Of a stretch of 64,000 nt of DNA, positions 47,029-54,729 are shown piece by piece (positions within the stretch are counted from its first letter, which is position 1; each line of letters opens with the position of its first letter). The DNA comes from Nocardia sp. XZ_19_385 (lineage in GTDB: Bacteria; Actinomycetota; Actinomycetes; Mycobacteriales; Mycobacteriaceae): the NCBI RefSeq assembly GCF_015355755.1, contig NZ_JACVEE010000001.1, positions 682,001-746,000 on the forward strand, written 5' to 3'. The notes under the pieces are model-generated. The model saw only the letters and a list, made by a program, of their open reading frames with translations. It had not been told where the DNA came from and made no database searches. The position numbers and the translations under genes were made by a program.

Positions 47029-47985
47029 ATGTCGAACCGCAGCACGATCGCCGCCTCGGCGGAACGTCGTGTCACGGTCGCGGCCGACGACGGCGTGCTC
47101 CTCGCGGTGCGCGAATACGGCCCCCGGGACGCGGAGCTGACAGTGGTTCTCCTGCACGGGCATTGCCTGCGCACCGCGTCGTGGACCTACGTCCGGGACG
47201 CGGTGCGGCGGCACTACCCCGCGGCCCGGATCGTCTCCTACGACCACCGCGGCCACGGCGACTCCGCCGCCGCCCCCCGCCGCACCTACCACCTCGAACA
47301 GCTCGGCCACGACCTGCGTGCGGTGCTCGACACCGTCGCCCCCACCGGTCCCGTTGTCCTGGTGGGACATTCGATGGGCGGCATGACCGTGCTCACCTAC
47401 GCCGCCCAGCAGCCGCACGAAATCGGCGCCCGCATCACCGGCGTCGCACTGATCGCGACCGCGGCGAGCGGCCTCGCCGACGCGGGCTTCGGCCGCCTGC
47501 TCCGCAACCCCGCGATCTCGGTCTTCCAGGCCGCCGTGCGCGTCGCACCCACCTTCATGCGCCACGCGAAACTGCTGGCCGCCAAGGTTTTCGCGCCGGT
47601 CATCCGCACCGCCGAGTTCGGCAACCGCAAGGTCAGCCCCCGCGTCCTGGCCCTCGCCAACGCGATGCACAACCAGACCCCGATCGTCACGATGGCGAGC
47701 TTCCTGAGCGCCTTCATGACCTTCGACCGCACCGACGCCTTGCCGCTGCTGTCCACGATTCCGACCTTGGTGCTGTGCGGCTCCGCCGATCTCATGACGC
47801 CGCCCGCCCATTCGGTCGCGATGGCGAACGCCGTCGAATACGCCGATCTCGTACTGGTCGACGGCGCCGGCCACTCGGTGATCCTGGAGCAGCCGCAGCA
47901 GGTCGCCGGGGCGCTCGCCCGCCTCATGACCCGGGCGGGTGGACGTGGCGAGCGCCAGGGCGCGCACCTCACGCTCGTCGCCTGA
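47029..47985 (+). CDS. Alpha/beta hydrolase
   Basis: A 318-residue alpha/beta-hydrolase. The oxyanion strand is VVLLHGHCLRTASWTYV, the nucleophile elbow VLVGHSMGGMTVL, the acid CGSADLMTP and the catalytic His in DGAGHSVILEQP. A helical cap (residues about 150-235) covers the site. The substrate could be an ester or epoxide; no evidence chooses. No SD is obvious before ATG 47029. It is convergent with the two-component response regulator. Confidence 0.87.
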   Translation: MSNRSTIAASAERRVTVAADDGVLLAVREYGPRDAELTVVLLHGHCLRTASWTYVRDAVRRHYPAARIVSYDHRGHGDSAAAPRRTYHLEQLGHDLRAVLDTVAPTGPVVLVGHSMGGMTVLTYAAQQPHEIGARITGVALIATAASGLADAGFGRLLRNPAISVFQAAVRVAPTFMRHAKLLAAKVFAPVIRTAEFGNRKVSPRVLALANAMHNQTPIVTMASFLSAFMTFDRTDALPLLSTIPTLVLCGSADLMTPPAHSVAMANAVEYADLVLVDGAGHSVILEQPQQVAGALARLMTRAGGRGERQGAHLTLVA

Positions 47986-47992
47986 GGACGAC

Positions 47993-48655
47993 TCACCGCG
48001 CGCGCGGGGTCACCAGACCGGATTCATATGCGAGAACGACCAATTGGGCGCGGTCGCGGGCGTGCAGTTTGGTCATCGCCCGGTTGATGTGGGTCTTCGC
48101 GGTGAGTGGGCTGATGACCATTTGGGCGGCGATCTCGTCGTTGGACAGGCCCTGGGCGACCAGGGCGACGGCTTCGCGTTCGCGGTTGGTGAGTTCTTCC
48201 AGACCGGGCAGGACGCCGGTGTCCAGCGGCTGGGTGACGTAGCGGTTGATCAGACGGCGGGTGATCGAGGGGGCGAGCAGTGCGTCGCCGCGGGCCGCGA
48301 CCCGGACGGCGTGCAGAAAGTCTTCCGGCTGAATGTCTTTCACGAGGAATCCGGCGGCGCCTGCGCGCAGGGCATGGAAGACGTACTCGTCCATGCCGTA
48401 GTTGGTGAGGATCACGACGTGCACGCCCGCCAGGGCCGGGTCCGCGGCGATGCGGCGGGTCGTCTCGATGCCGTCGAGGACCGGCATCTGGATGTCGATG
48501 AGCGCGATGTCGGGCAGGTGCACGCGGGCCAGCTCCAGACCCGCACTGCCGTCGGCGGCTTCGGCGACCACCTCGATGTCGTCCTCCAGGTCCAGCAGCG
48601 CGCGAAATCCGCTCCGGATCAGTGGCTGGTCGTCGACCAGCAGCACGCGAATCAT
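47993..48655 (-). CDS. NarL/LuxR-family response regulator
   Basis: A 220-residue regulator. The receiver has an acidic pair D8-D9, phosphoacceptor D54 in ALIDIQMPVLDG, T84 and K106 (FLVKDIQ). The C-terminal LuxR HTH reads LTNREREAVALVAQGLSNDEIAAQMVISPLTAKTHINRAM in outline. Its ATG overlaps the kinase stop codon (ATGA), so kinase and regulator are made together. Target genes are unknown; adjacent envelope-type genes are candidates. Confidence 0.93.
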   Translation of the reverse strand: MIRVLLVDDQPLIRSGFRALLDLEDDIEVVAEAADGSAGLELARVHLPDIALIDIQMPVLDGIETTRRIAADPALAGVHVVILTNYGMDEYVFHALRAGAAGFLVKDIQPEDFLHAVRVAARGDALLAPSITRRLINRYVTQPLDTGVLPGLEELTNREREAVALVAQGLSNDEIAAQMVISPLTAKTHINRAMTKLHARDRAQLVVLAYESGLVTPRAR

Positions 48656-49752
48656 GCTGGAGTCACCGGTAATTCGGCGTGGACAGCGAACCCGCCGTCG
48701 GTTCGTGGCGCGGCCCGCAGGTGTCCGCCGAGCGCGGTGACGCGTTCGCGCATGCCGAGCAGCCCGACACCATGCACCGGCGCGCCGCTGAGGAGTGCCT
48801 TCCCGTCGTCCTCGACACGGATGACCAATGCGTCCGGGCGGTAGTCGATTTGGACCGACGCGGACGCGGCAGCGGCATGACGGGCGATGTTGGTCAGCGA
48901 TTCCTGCACGATTCGGTAACCGGTCCGGTCCACGGCGAGGGGAACGTCCTGGGGCTGCCCCTCGATCGTCAGGGTCGCGTCCAATCCTGTTGTGCGGGCC
49001 CGTTCTACGAGTTCCGGGACGTGGTCCAGCCCGGGCCGCGGGCTGGTGCCGTCGTCGCGCAAGGCCTCCAAGGTCGCGCGGAGCTCCCGCGCCGCCTCGC
49101 GCCCGGCCTCCCGGATTGCCAGCAGGTGTTCCGGTACCGCTTCGCCGCGTTTGGTGGCCACATGCACGGCCGCCTCGGACTGCACTTTGATCACCGAAAT
49201 CTGGTGTGTGAGTGAGTCGTGCAGTTCCCGGGCGATGTGCAGGCGCTCCTCGTCGGCACGGCGGCGGGCGGTCTCCTCGCGGGCGCGTTCGGCCTCGTCC
49301 GCACGCCGCTCGGCCTGCCGCAGCGCCTCCCCCGCCGCACCGGCCGCGATCAGCCAGGCGATTTCGAGTGCGCCGCGGGCTTGCGCGAACGCCTCGCCGG
49401 TGTCGTGCACCGACATCAGCGCCGCCAGCGGGAGCGTGGCCAGCACCAGCACCGAGACGATCACCGTGATCATCCGATGCCCGGCCCGCACCCCGGCGTA
49501 CACCGCGAAGACGAACGCGACGGCGGGCACATCGATACCGATAGCTTGGTAGCCCAACGCGCACAACCCGGTTACCGCCAGCACCGGGATCGGGGCCTGG
49601 CGACGCGCGGCCAGCGCCAGACCGCTCACGATCAGCAACGCGTAGCCCAGCGGATCGAGATCGGTCGGCGCATGCTGTTCGGCCAGACCGGCCACCAGCA
49701 CGACAGCCGCAACTCCGGCTGCTAGCGCCCAATCTCCGAGCCGACCCTTCAT
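48652..49752 (-). CDS. Two-component sensor histidine kinase, NarL-type (HisKA_3)
   Basis: A 366-residue membrane kinase. Four to five N-terminal helices (residues about 8-145) with no large external sensor suggest that it senses a membrane state, as in LiaS-type kinases. The phosphoacceptor is H178 in ARELHDSLTHQISVI, followed by the ATPase domain with N-box QESLTNIARHA and G-box VEDDGKALLSG/GLLGMRERV. It is cotranscribed with the response regulator. It starts 189 nt from the divergent DUF6223-like gene, a plausible target. Confidence 0.92.
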   Translation of the reverse strand: MKGRLGDWALAAGVAAVVLVAGLAEQHAPTDLDPLGYALLIVSGLALAARRQAPIPVLAVTGLCALGYQAIGIDVPAVAFVFAVYAGVRAGHRMITVIVSVLVLATLPLAALMSVHDTGEAFAQARGALEIAWLIAAGAAGEALRQAERRADEAERAREETARRRADEERLHIARELHDSLTHQISVIKVQSEAAVHVATKRGEAVPEHLLAIREAGREAARELRATLEALRDDGTSPRPGLDHVPELVERARTTGLDATLTIEGQPQDVPLAVDRTGYRIVQESLTNIARHAAAASASVQIDYRPDALVIRVEDDGKALLSGAPVHGVGLLGMRERVTALGGHLRAAPRTDGGFAVHAELPVTPA

Positions 49753-49941
49753 AGGTGAACCCTAGCCCCGCGGCATCCTCGGGCAACACCTCCGCACGGA
49801 GGAACCCGGGCTACCACAGGCGCGGTAGTTTCCCGGCTCTCTGCACCGCCCGCGGCAGCGCGAATTGTCTGCTTCCGCACGATGATCCGAGCGCGGTCTC
49901 GCGGACATGATGAAGCGAATCCCCTGATGAAGGAGTACTTC

Positions 49942-50346
49942 GTGTCCATCCGCAAGCTGTTCACCGCCACCACGACACTTCTGCTCGCCGGCGTGGCGCT
50001 CGCCGCACCGGCGGTCGCGCAAGTCTCGCTCCAGCCGATCGCCGCCAGTTCCGGCATGACCTCCGGGCGCCTCGGACCCACACTGACCGCACTGGCGGGA
50101 CTGGCCGCTGTCCTCCTCGGAGTCCTGGCGCTGCGCTCCAACGCATCTCGCGCCGCCCGCGCGGCGCTGGCCCTGGGCCTGATCAGCACGGTGGCCGGCA
50201 CGCTGTTCGCGATCACCGCCGATGGCGGGCCCGGCACCGGCAACGGAATATTGGGAGCCTGGGCCGCCATCGCGCTCGGCCTGATCGCCATGATCCTCGG
50301 CGGGCTGACGCTGTCGCGGGCCCGCCGCAGTACGGGACTAGGCTGA
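49942..50346 (+). CDS. DUF6223-like small membrane protein
   Basis: A 134-residue protein with a signal-like first helix (KLFTATTTLLLAGVALAAPA) and three further helices; the middle SSGMTSGRLGPTLTALAGLAAVL and ATADGGPGTGNG-like loop (here ITADGGPGTGNGILG) are features of the DUF6223 family. GTG 49942 is preferred because AAGGAG lies 6 nt upstream; an ATG at 49927 lacks a ribosome site. Function unknown. It lies next to a two-component system, which may regulate it. Confidence 0.75.
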   Translation: MSIRKLFTATTTLLLAGVALAAPAVAQVSLQPIAASSGMTSGRLGPTLTALAGLAAVLLGVLALRSNASRAARAALALGLISTVAGTLFAITADGGPGTGNGILGAWAAIALGLIAMILGGLTLSRARRSTGLG

Positions 50347-50385
50347 CAACGGGAGTCCGTGATCTTGATCGGAGAAGGAGTCAGT

Positions 50386-50853
50386 ATGAAGGCCATCATC
50401 GTGTGCACCTCTGTGTCGCATGGCAACACCCAGCGAGTCGCCGACGTTCTCGGGGAGGTCTTGGCGGCTCGCGTCGTCGCCCCGGACCACATCGATGCCG
50501 CCGAGCTCGCCGGCTACGACCTGGTCGGCTTCGGCTCGGGAATCTTTCTCGGCAAGTTCCATGCCCAGCTGCGCGAGTTCGTCGAGGCGTTGCCGCAGGC
50601 CCAGCGCGGCAAGGCATTCGTGTTCGCCACCAGCGGTTTTCCGGACGCCGGGCTCCAGCGCTTCTCACGTCCCCTGGTAAATCAGCTGGGGCAGAAGGGT
50701 TTCGACGTCGTCGACACCTTCTCCTGCCGCGCCTTCGACACCTACGCACCGTTCAAACTGGTCGGCGGCATCCGGAAGGGCCGTCCCGACGCGTCCGATC
50801 TGGCAGCCGCGCGCACCTGGGCCGAGGGTCTGCGCGCCGGCATCGCCCGCTGA
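50386..50853 (+). CDS. Flavodoxin-family protein
   Basis: A 155-residue FMN-binding protein. The phosphate loop is CTSVSHGNTQRVADVL (the T/SxxxxGNT pattern), with GFGSGIFLGKFHAQL and FATSGFPDAGLQRFS as second and third FMN contacts. It resembles the HemG/flavodoxin-like protoporphyrinogen-oxidase group in length but lacks firm markers. AAGGAG 5 nt before ATG 50386. It lies 39 nt after the small membrane-protein gene and is convergent with an SDR gene. Confidence 0.87.
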   Translation: MKAIIVCTSVSHGNTQRVADVLGEVLAARVVAPDHIDAAELAGYDLVGFGSGIFLGKFHAQLREFVEALPQAQRGKAFVFATSGFPDAGLQRFSRPLVNQLGQKGFDVVDTFSCRAFDTYAPFKLVGGIRKGRPDASDLAAARTWAEGLRAGIAR

Positions 50854-50857
50854 CTAC

Positions 50858-51724
50858 CTACAGGCCTTGTTGGTAGAACTTGGCCCGCACGTCGTCCAGT
50901 GTCTCCGGGATCAAGTGGTCCAGTAGCACCGTGAACCGGCCGAGGATCGGGGCGATGCGGCGGGGGCGGCCGATGACGCCGTCGGCGATGGCGCCCGCCG
51001 CTTGCTCCGGTGTGAGCGCCCGGGCATCCTGGTAGATCTCGTTCTTGGCGATCATCGCCGTGCGGACCATCGGCATGAAGACCGAGGTGAATCGCACGTC
51101 GTCCGTACGGGTTTCGACCTGCAAGTTGACGCAGAGCGCGTCGAGCGCCGCTTTGGACGCCGTGTAGGCGGAGTAGCCGGGGCCACCGGCCAGGTTGCCG
51201 ATCGAGAGGATGTTGATGATCGAGCCGTACTTCCGCTCCCGCATACCCGGCACCACGGCGAGCATCAGGCGCACCGGAGCGAAGTAGTTCAACCGCATGG
51301 TGCGGTCGAAATCGTGGAAGCGGTCATAGGATTCGTCGAGCCGGCGCCGAATGGACCGGCCCGCGTTGTTGATCAGTACGTCTACGCCCCCGTGGTCGCT
51401 CAGCACCTGCGCCGCCATGGCGTCCAAGGCCGCGAAATCCGTTAGATCGCAGGGGTATACGTAGGGCTTGCCACCCAGGGCCTCGATCTCCGTCGCGACC
51501 GCGCGCAGTTCCGCTTCCCTGCGCGCCACCAGGGCGACGGTCGCGCCGGCGGCGCCGAACCGCAGCGCCGTGGCCCGCCCGATTCCCGAGGAGGCGCCGG
51601 TGATCAGCACCGTCCGCCCGGCCACCACCTCGTCGAGGGTCTCTTGCTGACGGAGTCGCGTCAGGCTCAACTCGGTGTCCAGGCAGCGTGTGATCTTGTG
51701 GACCCACTCCCCAATTCCAAACAT
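50858..51724 (-). CDS. SDR-family oxidoreductase
   Basis: A 288-residue classical SDR with an N-terminal extension of about 30 residues. Cofactor site TVLITGASSGIGRATALRF, NNAG in LINNAGRSI, catalytic Ser in INILSIGNLAG, YTASKAALD with Tyr/Lys, and a C-terminal helical extension (PRRIAPILGRFTVLLDHLIP). That layout is seen in SDR domains of mycobacterial acyl-CoA/ketoacyl reductases such as the Rv3391 group. Substrate probably lipid-like, by analogy only. ATG 51724 is used. Confidence 0.87.
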   Translation of the reverse strand: MFGIGEWVHKITRCLDTELSLTRLRQQETLDEVVAGRTVLITGASSGIGRATALRFGAAGATVALVARREAELRAVATEIEALGGKPYVYPCDLTDFAALDAMAAQVLSDHGGVDVLINNAGRSIRRRLDESYDRFHDFDRTMRLNYFAPVRLMLAVVPGMRERKYGSIINILSIGNLAGGPGYSAYTASKAALDALCVNLQVETRTDDVRFTSVFMPMVRTAMIAKNEIYQDARALTPEQAAGAIADGVIGRPRRIAPILGRFTVLLDHLIPETLDDVRAKFYQQGL

Positions 51725-51733
51725 AGTGAGCAA

Positions 51734-52097
51734 TGCTAAGTTACAGATCTGACGCCGTATAGTGCTGAAATCGATGCCGTATCAAGGCTTCCCACTGTTC
51801 GGGACTGGGTATTCCAATGTGCCGAATCCTGGAAAGCCGGAAAACAGGCCGGACGGGCGATCCGACAGCGACGTCGGGTTCCGTTGCGCGGGACGACTTC
51901 TCGCTGGTCAGGCCAGGTCAGCGCAGTCCAGTGGCGGCGACCTCCGGTGTGGCGCAACACAATACGGACGCTGTCGCGGAGACTCATGGCCGCCATCGAC
52001 CGGCGGGTGCCATTCGCCACCCGGGCGGCGCGCCTTCGACCGGCTCGCCGACGGAGTCTGGTCTACCAGGCACTCGAGGACTGACGAGACGTCCACC
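51734..52097. other. Intergenic region without a supported gene
   Basis: This stretch contains only short open frames with shadow-like Arg/Ser/Pro-rich composition. One basic 66-codon frame (51884-52084) has no ribosome site. I see no stable hairpin. The right end leads into the SigF-type promoter. Confidence 0.5.
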
Positions 52098-52122
52098 GTT
52101 TGGGTCTATCCAGTCCGGGTAT
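52098..52122 (+). promoter_or_regulatory. SigF/SigB-type promoter before the sigma factor gene
   Basis: GTTT (52098-52101), 15 nt, then GGGTAT (52117-52122) match the general-stress sigma consensus (GTTT...GGGTAT). It lies 43 nt before the ATG of a sigma gene of that class, indicating autoregulation. Confidence 0.75.
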
Positions 52123-52164
52123 CAGAACCGAGCCCGAATTCAGTAGGTGGAACGAGGAGTTCAA

Positions 52165-52992
52165 ATGAGCATGTCGACAGCAGTCAGTGAAACCGAATCC
52201 TCACGTGCCACCTACGACAACATCGAGCCGTGGTTCGAGCAGCTGGCGGCCATGGCTGCCGACGACCCGCAGCGTGCGGCGCTGCGCGAAGACATCGTGC
52301 ACCGATGCCTGCCGCTGGCCGCCAACATCGCGCGCCGCTTCGCCAACCGGGGCCAAGACCTCGAGGACCTGACCCAGATCGCGCGGCTGGGGTTGATGAA
52401 CGCGGTGGACCGGTTCGACGTCTCGCAAGGCCGGCCGTTTCTCGCCTTCGCGGTACCGACCATCATGGGCGAGGTCCGCCGCCACTTCCGGGACCACAGC
52501 TGGGCCGTGCGGGTGCCGCGCGGATTGAAGGAATTGCAGCAGCGCCTCGGCCCCGCCACCGACGCGCTGACGCACCGGCTCGGACGTGGGCCCACCGCGC
52601 GCGAACTCGCCGCGGAACTCGGCGTCGAACTGACCGAGGTCACCCAGGCGCTCATCGCCCGCAACGCCTACGCCGCCGACTCGCTGGACGCCCAGTACCC
52701 CTCGGACGAGGAAGGTTCGACGCCGACGGTCCGCGAAACTCTCGGCGTCGTGGAGCCGTGCTACGGACTGCTCGAAGACGCGATGGCCGTGCGTCCGCTG
52801 ATCGCCGCGCTGCCCGAACGCGAACGCAAAGTCCTGATCATGCGGTTCTGGGAGAACCGATCCCAAGCCGAGATCGGCCGGCTGATCGGTTGCTCCCAGA
52901 TGCAGGTGTCGCGGATCTTGAGTACCACCCTGGACAGTCTGCGTGAGCAGGCCCTGTCCGACCCGCCCGCCCGCAAGCGCACCGCGGCTTGA
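52165..52992 (+). CDS. sigF: RNA polymerase sigma factor, SigF/SigB group
   Basis: A 275-residue group 3 sigma factor. Region 2 includes HRCLPLAANIARRFANRGQDLEDLTQIARLGLMNAVDRFD in outline and FLAFAVPTIMGEVRRHFRD; region 3 has VPRGLKELQQRL and GRGPTARELAAELGV; region 4 ends in NRSQAEIGRLIGCSQMQVSRIL. AGGAG 5 nt upstream fixes ATG 52165. No anti-sigma (RsbW-type) gene adjoins, so it is an orphan; regulators must be elsewhere. The promoter upstream is of its own class. The convergent SDR gene also has a similar promoter. Confidence 0.92.
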   Translation: MSMSTAVSETESSRATYDNIEPWFEQLAAMAADDPQRAALREDIVHRCLPLAANIARRFANRGQDLEDLTQIARLGLMNAVDRFDVSQGRPFLAFAVPTIMGEVRRHFRDHSWAVRVPRGLKELQQRLGPATDALTHRLGRGPTARELAAELGVELTEVTQALIARNAYAADSLDAQYPSDEEGSTPTVRETLGVVEPCYGLLEDAMAVRPLIAALPERERKVLIMRFWENRSQAEIGRLIGCSQMQVSRILSTTLDSLREQALSDPPARKRTAA

Positions 52993-53002
52993 ACGAAACC
53001 CG

Positions 53003-53842
53003 CTACAGGATCGGACGCCCGCCGGTGACAGCGACCCGCGCGCCGGAGATGTAGCTGCCATCGTCGGAAGCCAGCAGCACGTAGGTCGCGGCGAGCTCAG
53101 CGGGTTGACCGGCCCGGCCCAACGGCACGTCGTCGCCGAACTTGGTCACCTTCTCCGTGGGCATCGTCGAGGGGATCAGCGGTGTCCAGATCGGTCCCGG
53201 CGCCACACTGTTCACTCGGATCCCGCGCTCGCCGAGCAGCTGAGCCAGGCTGGCGGAGAAGTTCGCGATAGCCGCCTTCGTCGCCGCGTAGGGGGCCAGA
53301 GTCGGTGAGGGCATATCGGAATTGACCGAGGAACTACCGATGATCGAGGCCCCTTCGGGCATATGCGGCAACGCGGCCTTGACCAGGCGGAAGTATGCGC
53401 TGACGTTCACCTTGAAGGTGTAGTCGAACTCCTCGTCACTGATTTCCTCGACGGTCTCGTGCGTCATCTGATAGGCCGCGTTACTGACCAGGACATCGAT
53501 CTTCCCGAATTCCTCAACGGCCCGATCGATGACTGCCCGGCACTGCCCCGGCTCCGCCAGATCTCCCGGCACCAGGACAGCTCTGCGCCCAGCCTGCTCG
53601 ACGAGAGCGGCGACTTCCTTGGCGTCGTCGTCCTCGTTCAGATAGGAGATCAGCACGTCGGCGCCTTCGCGGGCGAACGCGATCGCCACCGCGCGCCCGA
53701 TACCGCTGTCCGCGCCGGTGATCACGGCCGCCTTGCCGGTCATCTTGCCCGACCCCTGGTAGCTGTTCTCACCACAATCCGGAACCGGAGTCATCCGAGT
53801 CTGCACCCCGGGCACCGGCTGCTGCTGTTCAGGAAAACCCAT
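53003..53842 (-). CDS. SDR-family oxidoreductase, general-stress (YhdF/YdaD-like) type
   Basis: A 279-residue SDR with the typical extended N-terminus of stress SDRs (MGFPEQQQPVPG, then GENSYQGSGKMTGKAAVITG). Cofactor site TGADSGIGRAVAIAF, NAAYQMTHETVEE, catalytic Ser in IGSSSVNS, YAATKAAIAN, and SVAPGPIWTPLIPS. B. subtilis homologues belong to the SigB stress regulon, and here the gene neighbours a SigF-type sigma gene and has a SigF-like promoter. GGAGG lies upstream of ATG 53842. Substrate unknown. Confidence 0.9.
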   Translation of the reverse strand: MGFPEQQQPVPGVQTRMTPVPDCGENSYQGSGKMTGKAAVITGADSGIGRAVAIAFAREGADVLISYLNEDDDAKEVAALVEQAGRRAVLVPGDLAEPGQCRAVIDRAVEEFGKIDVLVSNAAYQMTHETVEEISDEEFDYTFKVNVSAYFRLVKAALPHMPEGASIIGSSSVNSDMPSPTLAPYAATKAAIANFSASLAQLLGERGIRVNSVAPGPIWTPLIPSTMPTEKVTKFGDDVPLGRAGQPAELAATYVLLASDDGSYISGARVAVTGGRPIL

Positions 53843-53883
53843 CGTCCCATTCCTCCTCGACAGTTGACGCATCTGCCAGGCGA

Positions 53884-53909
53884 CTACCGCGAGACGAGTC
53901 CGGCAAACC
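53884..53909 (-). promoter_or_regulatory. Candidate SigF-type promoter before the stress SDR
   Basis: On the minus strand GGTTT (53909-53905), 15 nt, then CGGTAG (53889-53884), one mismatch from the GGGTA core. It has the same spacer as the sigma gene's own promoter and lies 41 nt before the SDR start. Confidence 0.5.
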
Positions 53910-54071
53910 CACCGACCAGTGGCCGTCGCGCTGACCCGGGCCTTGGCTGTGGACAAGCCGGCACGCAGTCGGCTACGAATCCCCTTGGTGTTCAACTACG
54001 TTGGTATCGGCCACGGCCTTCGGCCGGCACTTCACGATCCGGCCTGCGCGCAGTCCACCGGCGGAGGCAGA

Positions 54072-54722
54072 ATGGCACGTGACACTGGTGAACTCGACAC
54101 ATTCGGAGGCGTCGCTGTGACCACCACGGATACCGAGGTTCCCGCTGTACTGCGGGGCCGCGATATCGCCGTGGTCGATGTCGAGGGCAACGGCTATCAC
54201 CCGCCAGAGATCATCGAGATCGCCATCATTCCCGTCACCGGCGCTACCGTCGGCCCGGAGGCCATCCTCGCCTGCCGCATCCGCCCGCAGCATCCGATCG
54301 TTCCGTTCGAGACGCGCCATGTGCACGGCATCAGCAACAAAGACGTCTTCAGCTGCCCGGCCTGGAAAGTGGTCGCGCCCGCTGTCGGCCGCGCCCTCGA
54401 CGGCCGGACCCTGGTGGCGCACAACGCGACTGCCGAATACAAGACACTGGCCAGGCACCTGCCCGAATGGAAACCACCCATGGTGCTCGACACCCTGCGG
54501 CTGGCCAAAGTCGTGTGGCCCGACCTGCCCAGCTATGCGCTCGACGCACTGCTCGACCACGCCTCGCTGAACAGCCTGCTGCCCGCCGAGCACCGCCACC
54601 ACTACGCCGGCTGCAACGCCTGGTCGGAATGGCTGCTGCTGTGTCACCTGGTTTGCGCCAGTGGACTCGATTGGGATGGCGTGATCGCGGCCGCCGCGCT
54701 ACCCGAATTCGTGCGGCACTGA
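54072..54722 (+). CDS. DEDD-type 3'-5' exonuclease with altered active-site motifs
   Basis: A 216-residue RNase T/DnaQ-like protein. Exo I is intact: IAVVDVEGNGYHPPEIIEIA with the DxE pair. The Exo II equivalent is AHNATAEYKTLARHL, where the usual Asp is Glu, and Exo III reads HHYAGCNAW, where the expected H-x4-D has Asn in place of Asp. It may therefore be inactive or have different metal use. GGAGG precedes ATG 54072 and also a GTG at 54117, so the start has two candidates. It is convergent with the TPR gene. Confidence 0.82.
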   Translation: MARDTGELDTFGGVAVTTTDTEVPAVLRGRDIAVVDVEGNGYHPPEIIEIAIIPVTGATVGPEAILACRIRPQHPIVPFETRHVHGISNKDVFSCPAWKVVAPAVGRALDGRTLVAHNATAEYKTLARHLPEWKPPMVLDTLRLAKVVWPDLPSYALDALLDHASLNSLLPAEHRHHYAGCNAWSEWLLLCHLVCASGLDWDGVIAAAALPEFVRH

Positions 54723-54729
54723 CAGCCCG

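Noticed and set aside
46224..48242. A 672-codon plus-strand frame over azoR and the hydrolase gene
   Set aside because: Both genes are explained in another frame with complete motifs; this frame is Arg/Pro/Ala shadow.
51884..52084. Basic 66-codon frame upstream of the sigma factor
   Set aside because: No ribosome site, Arg-rich composition typical of noncoding GC-rich frames, and no coupling to a neighbour.
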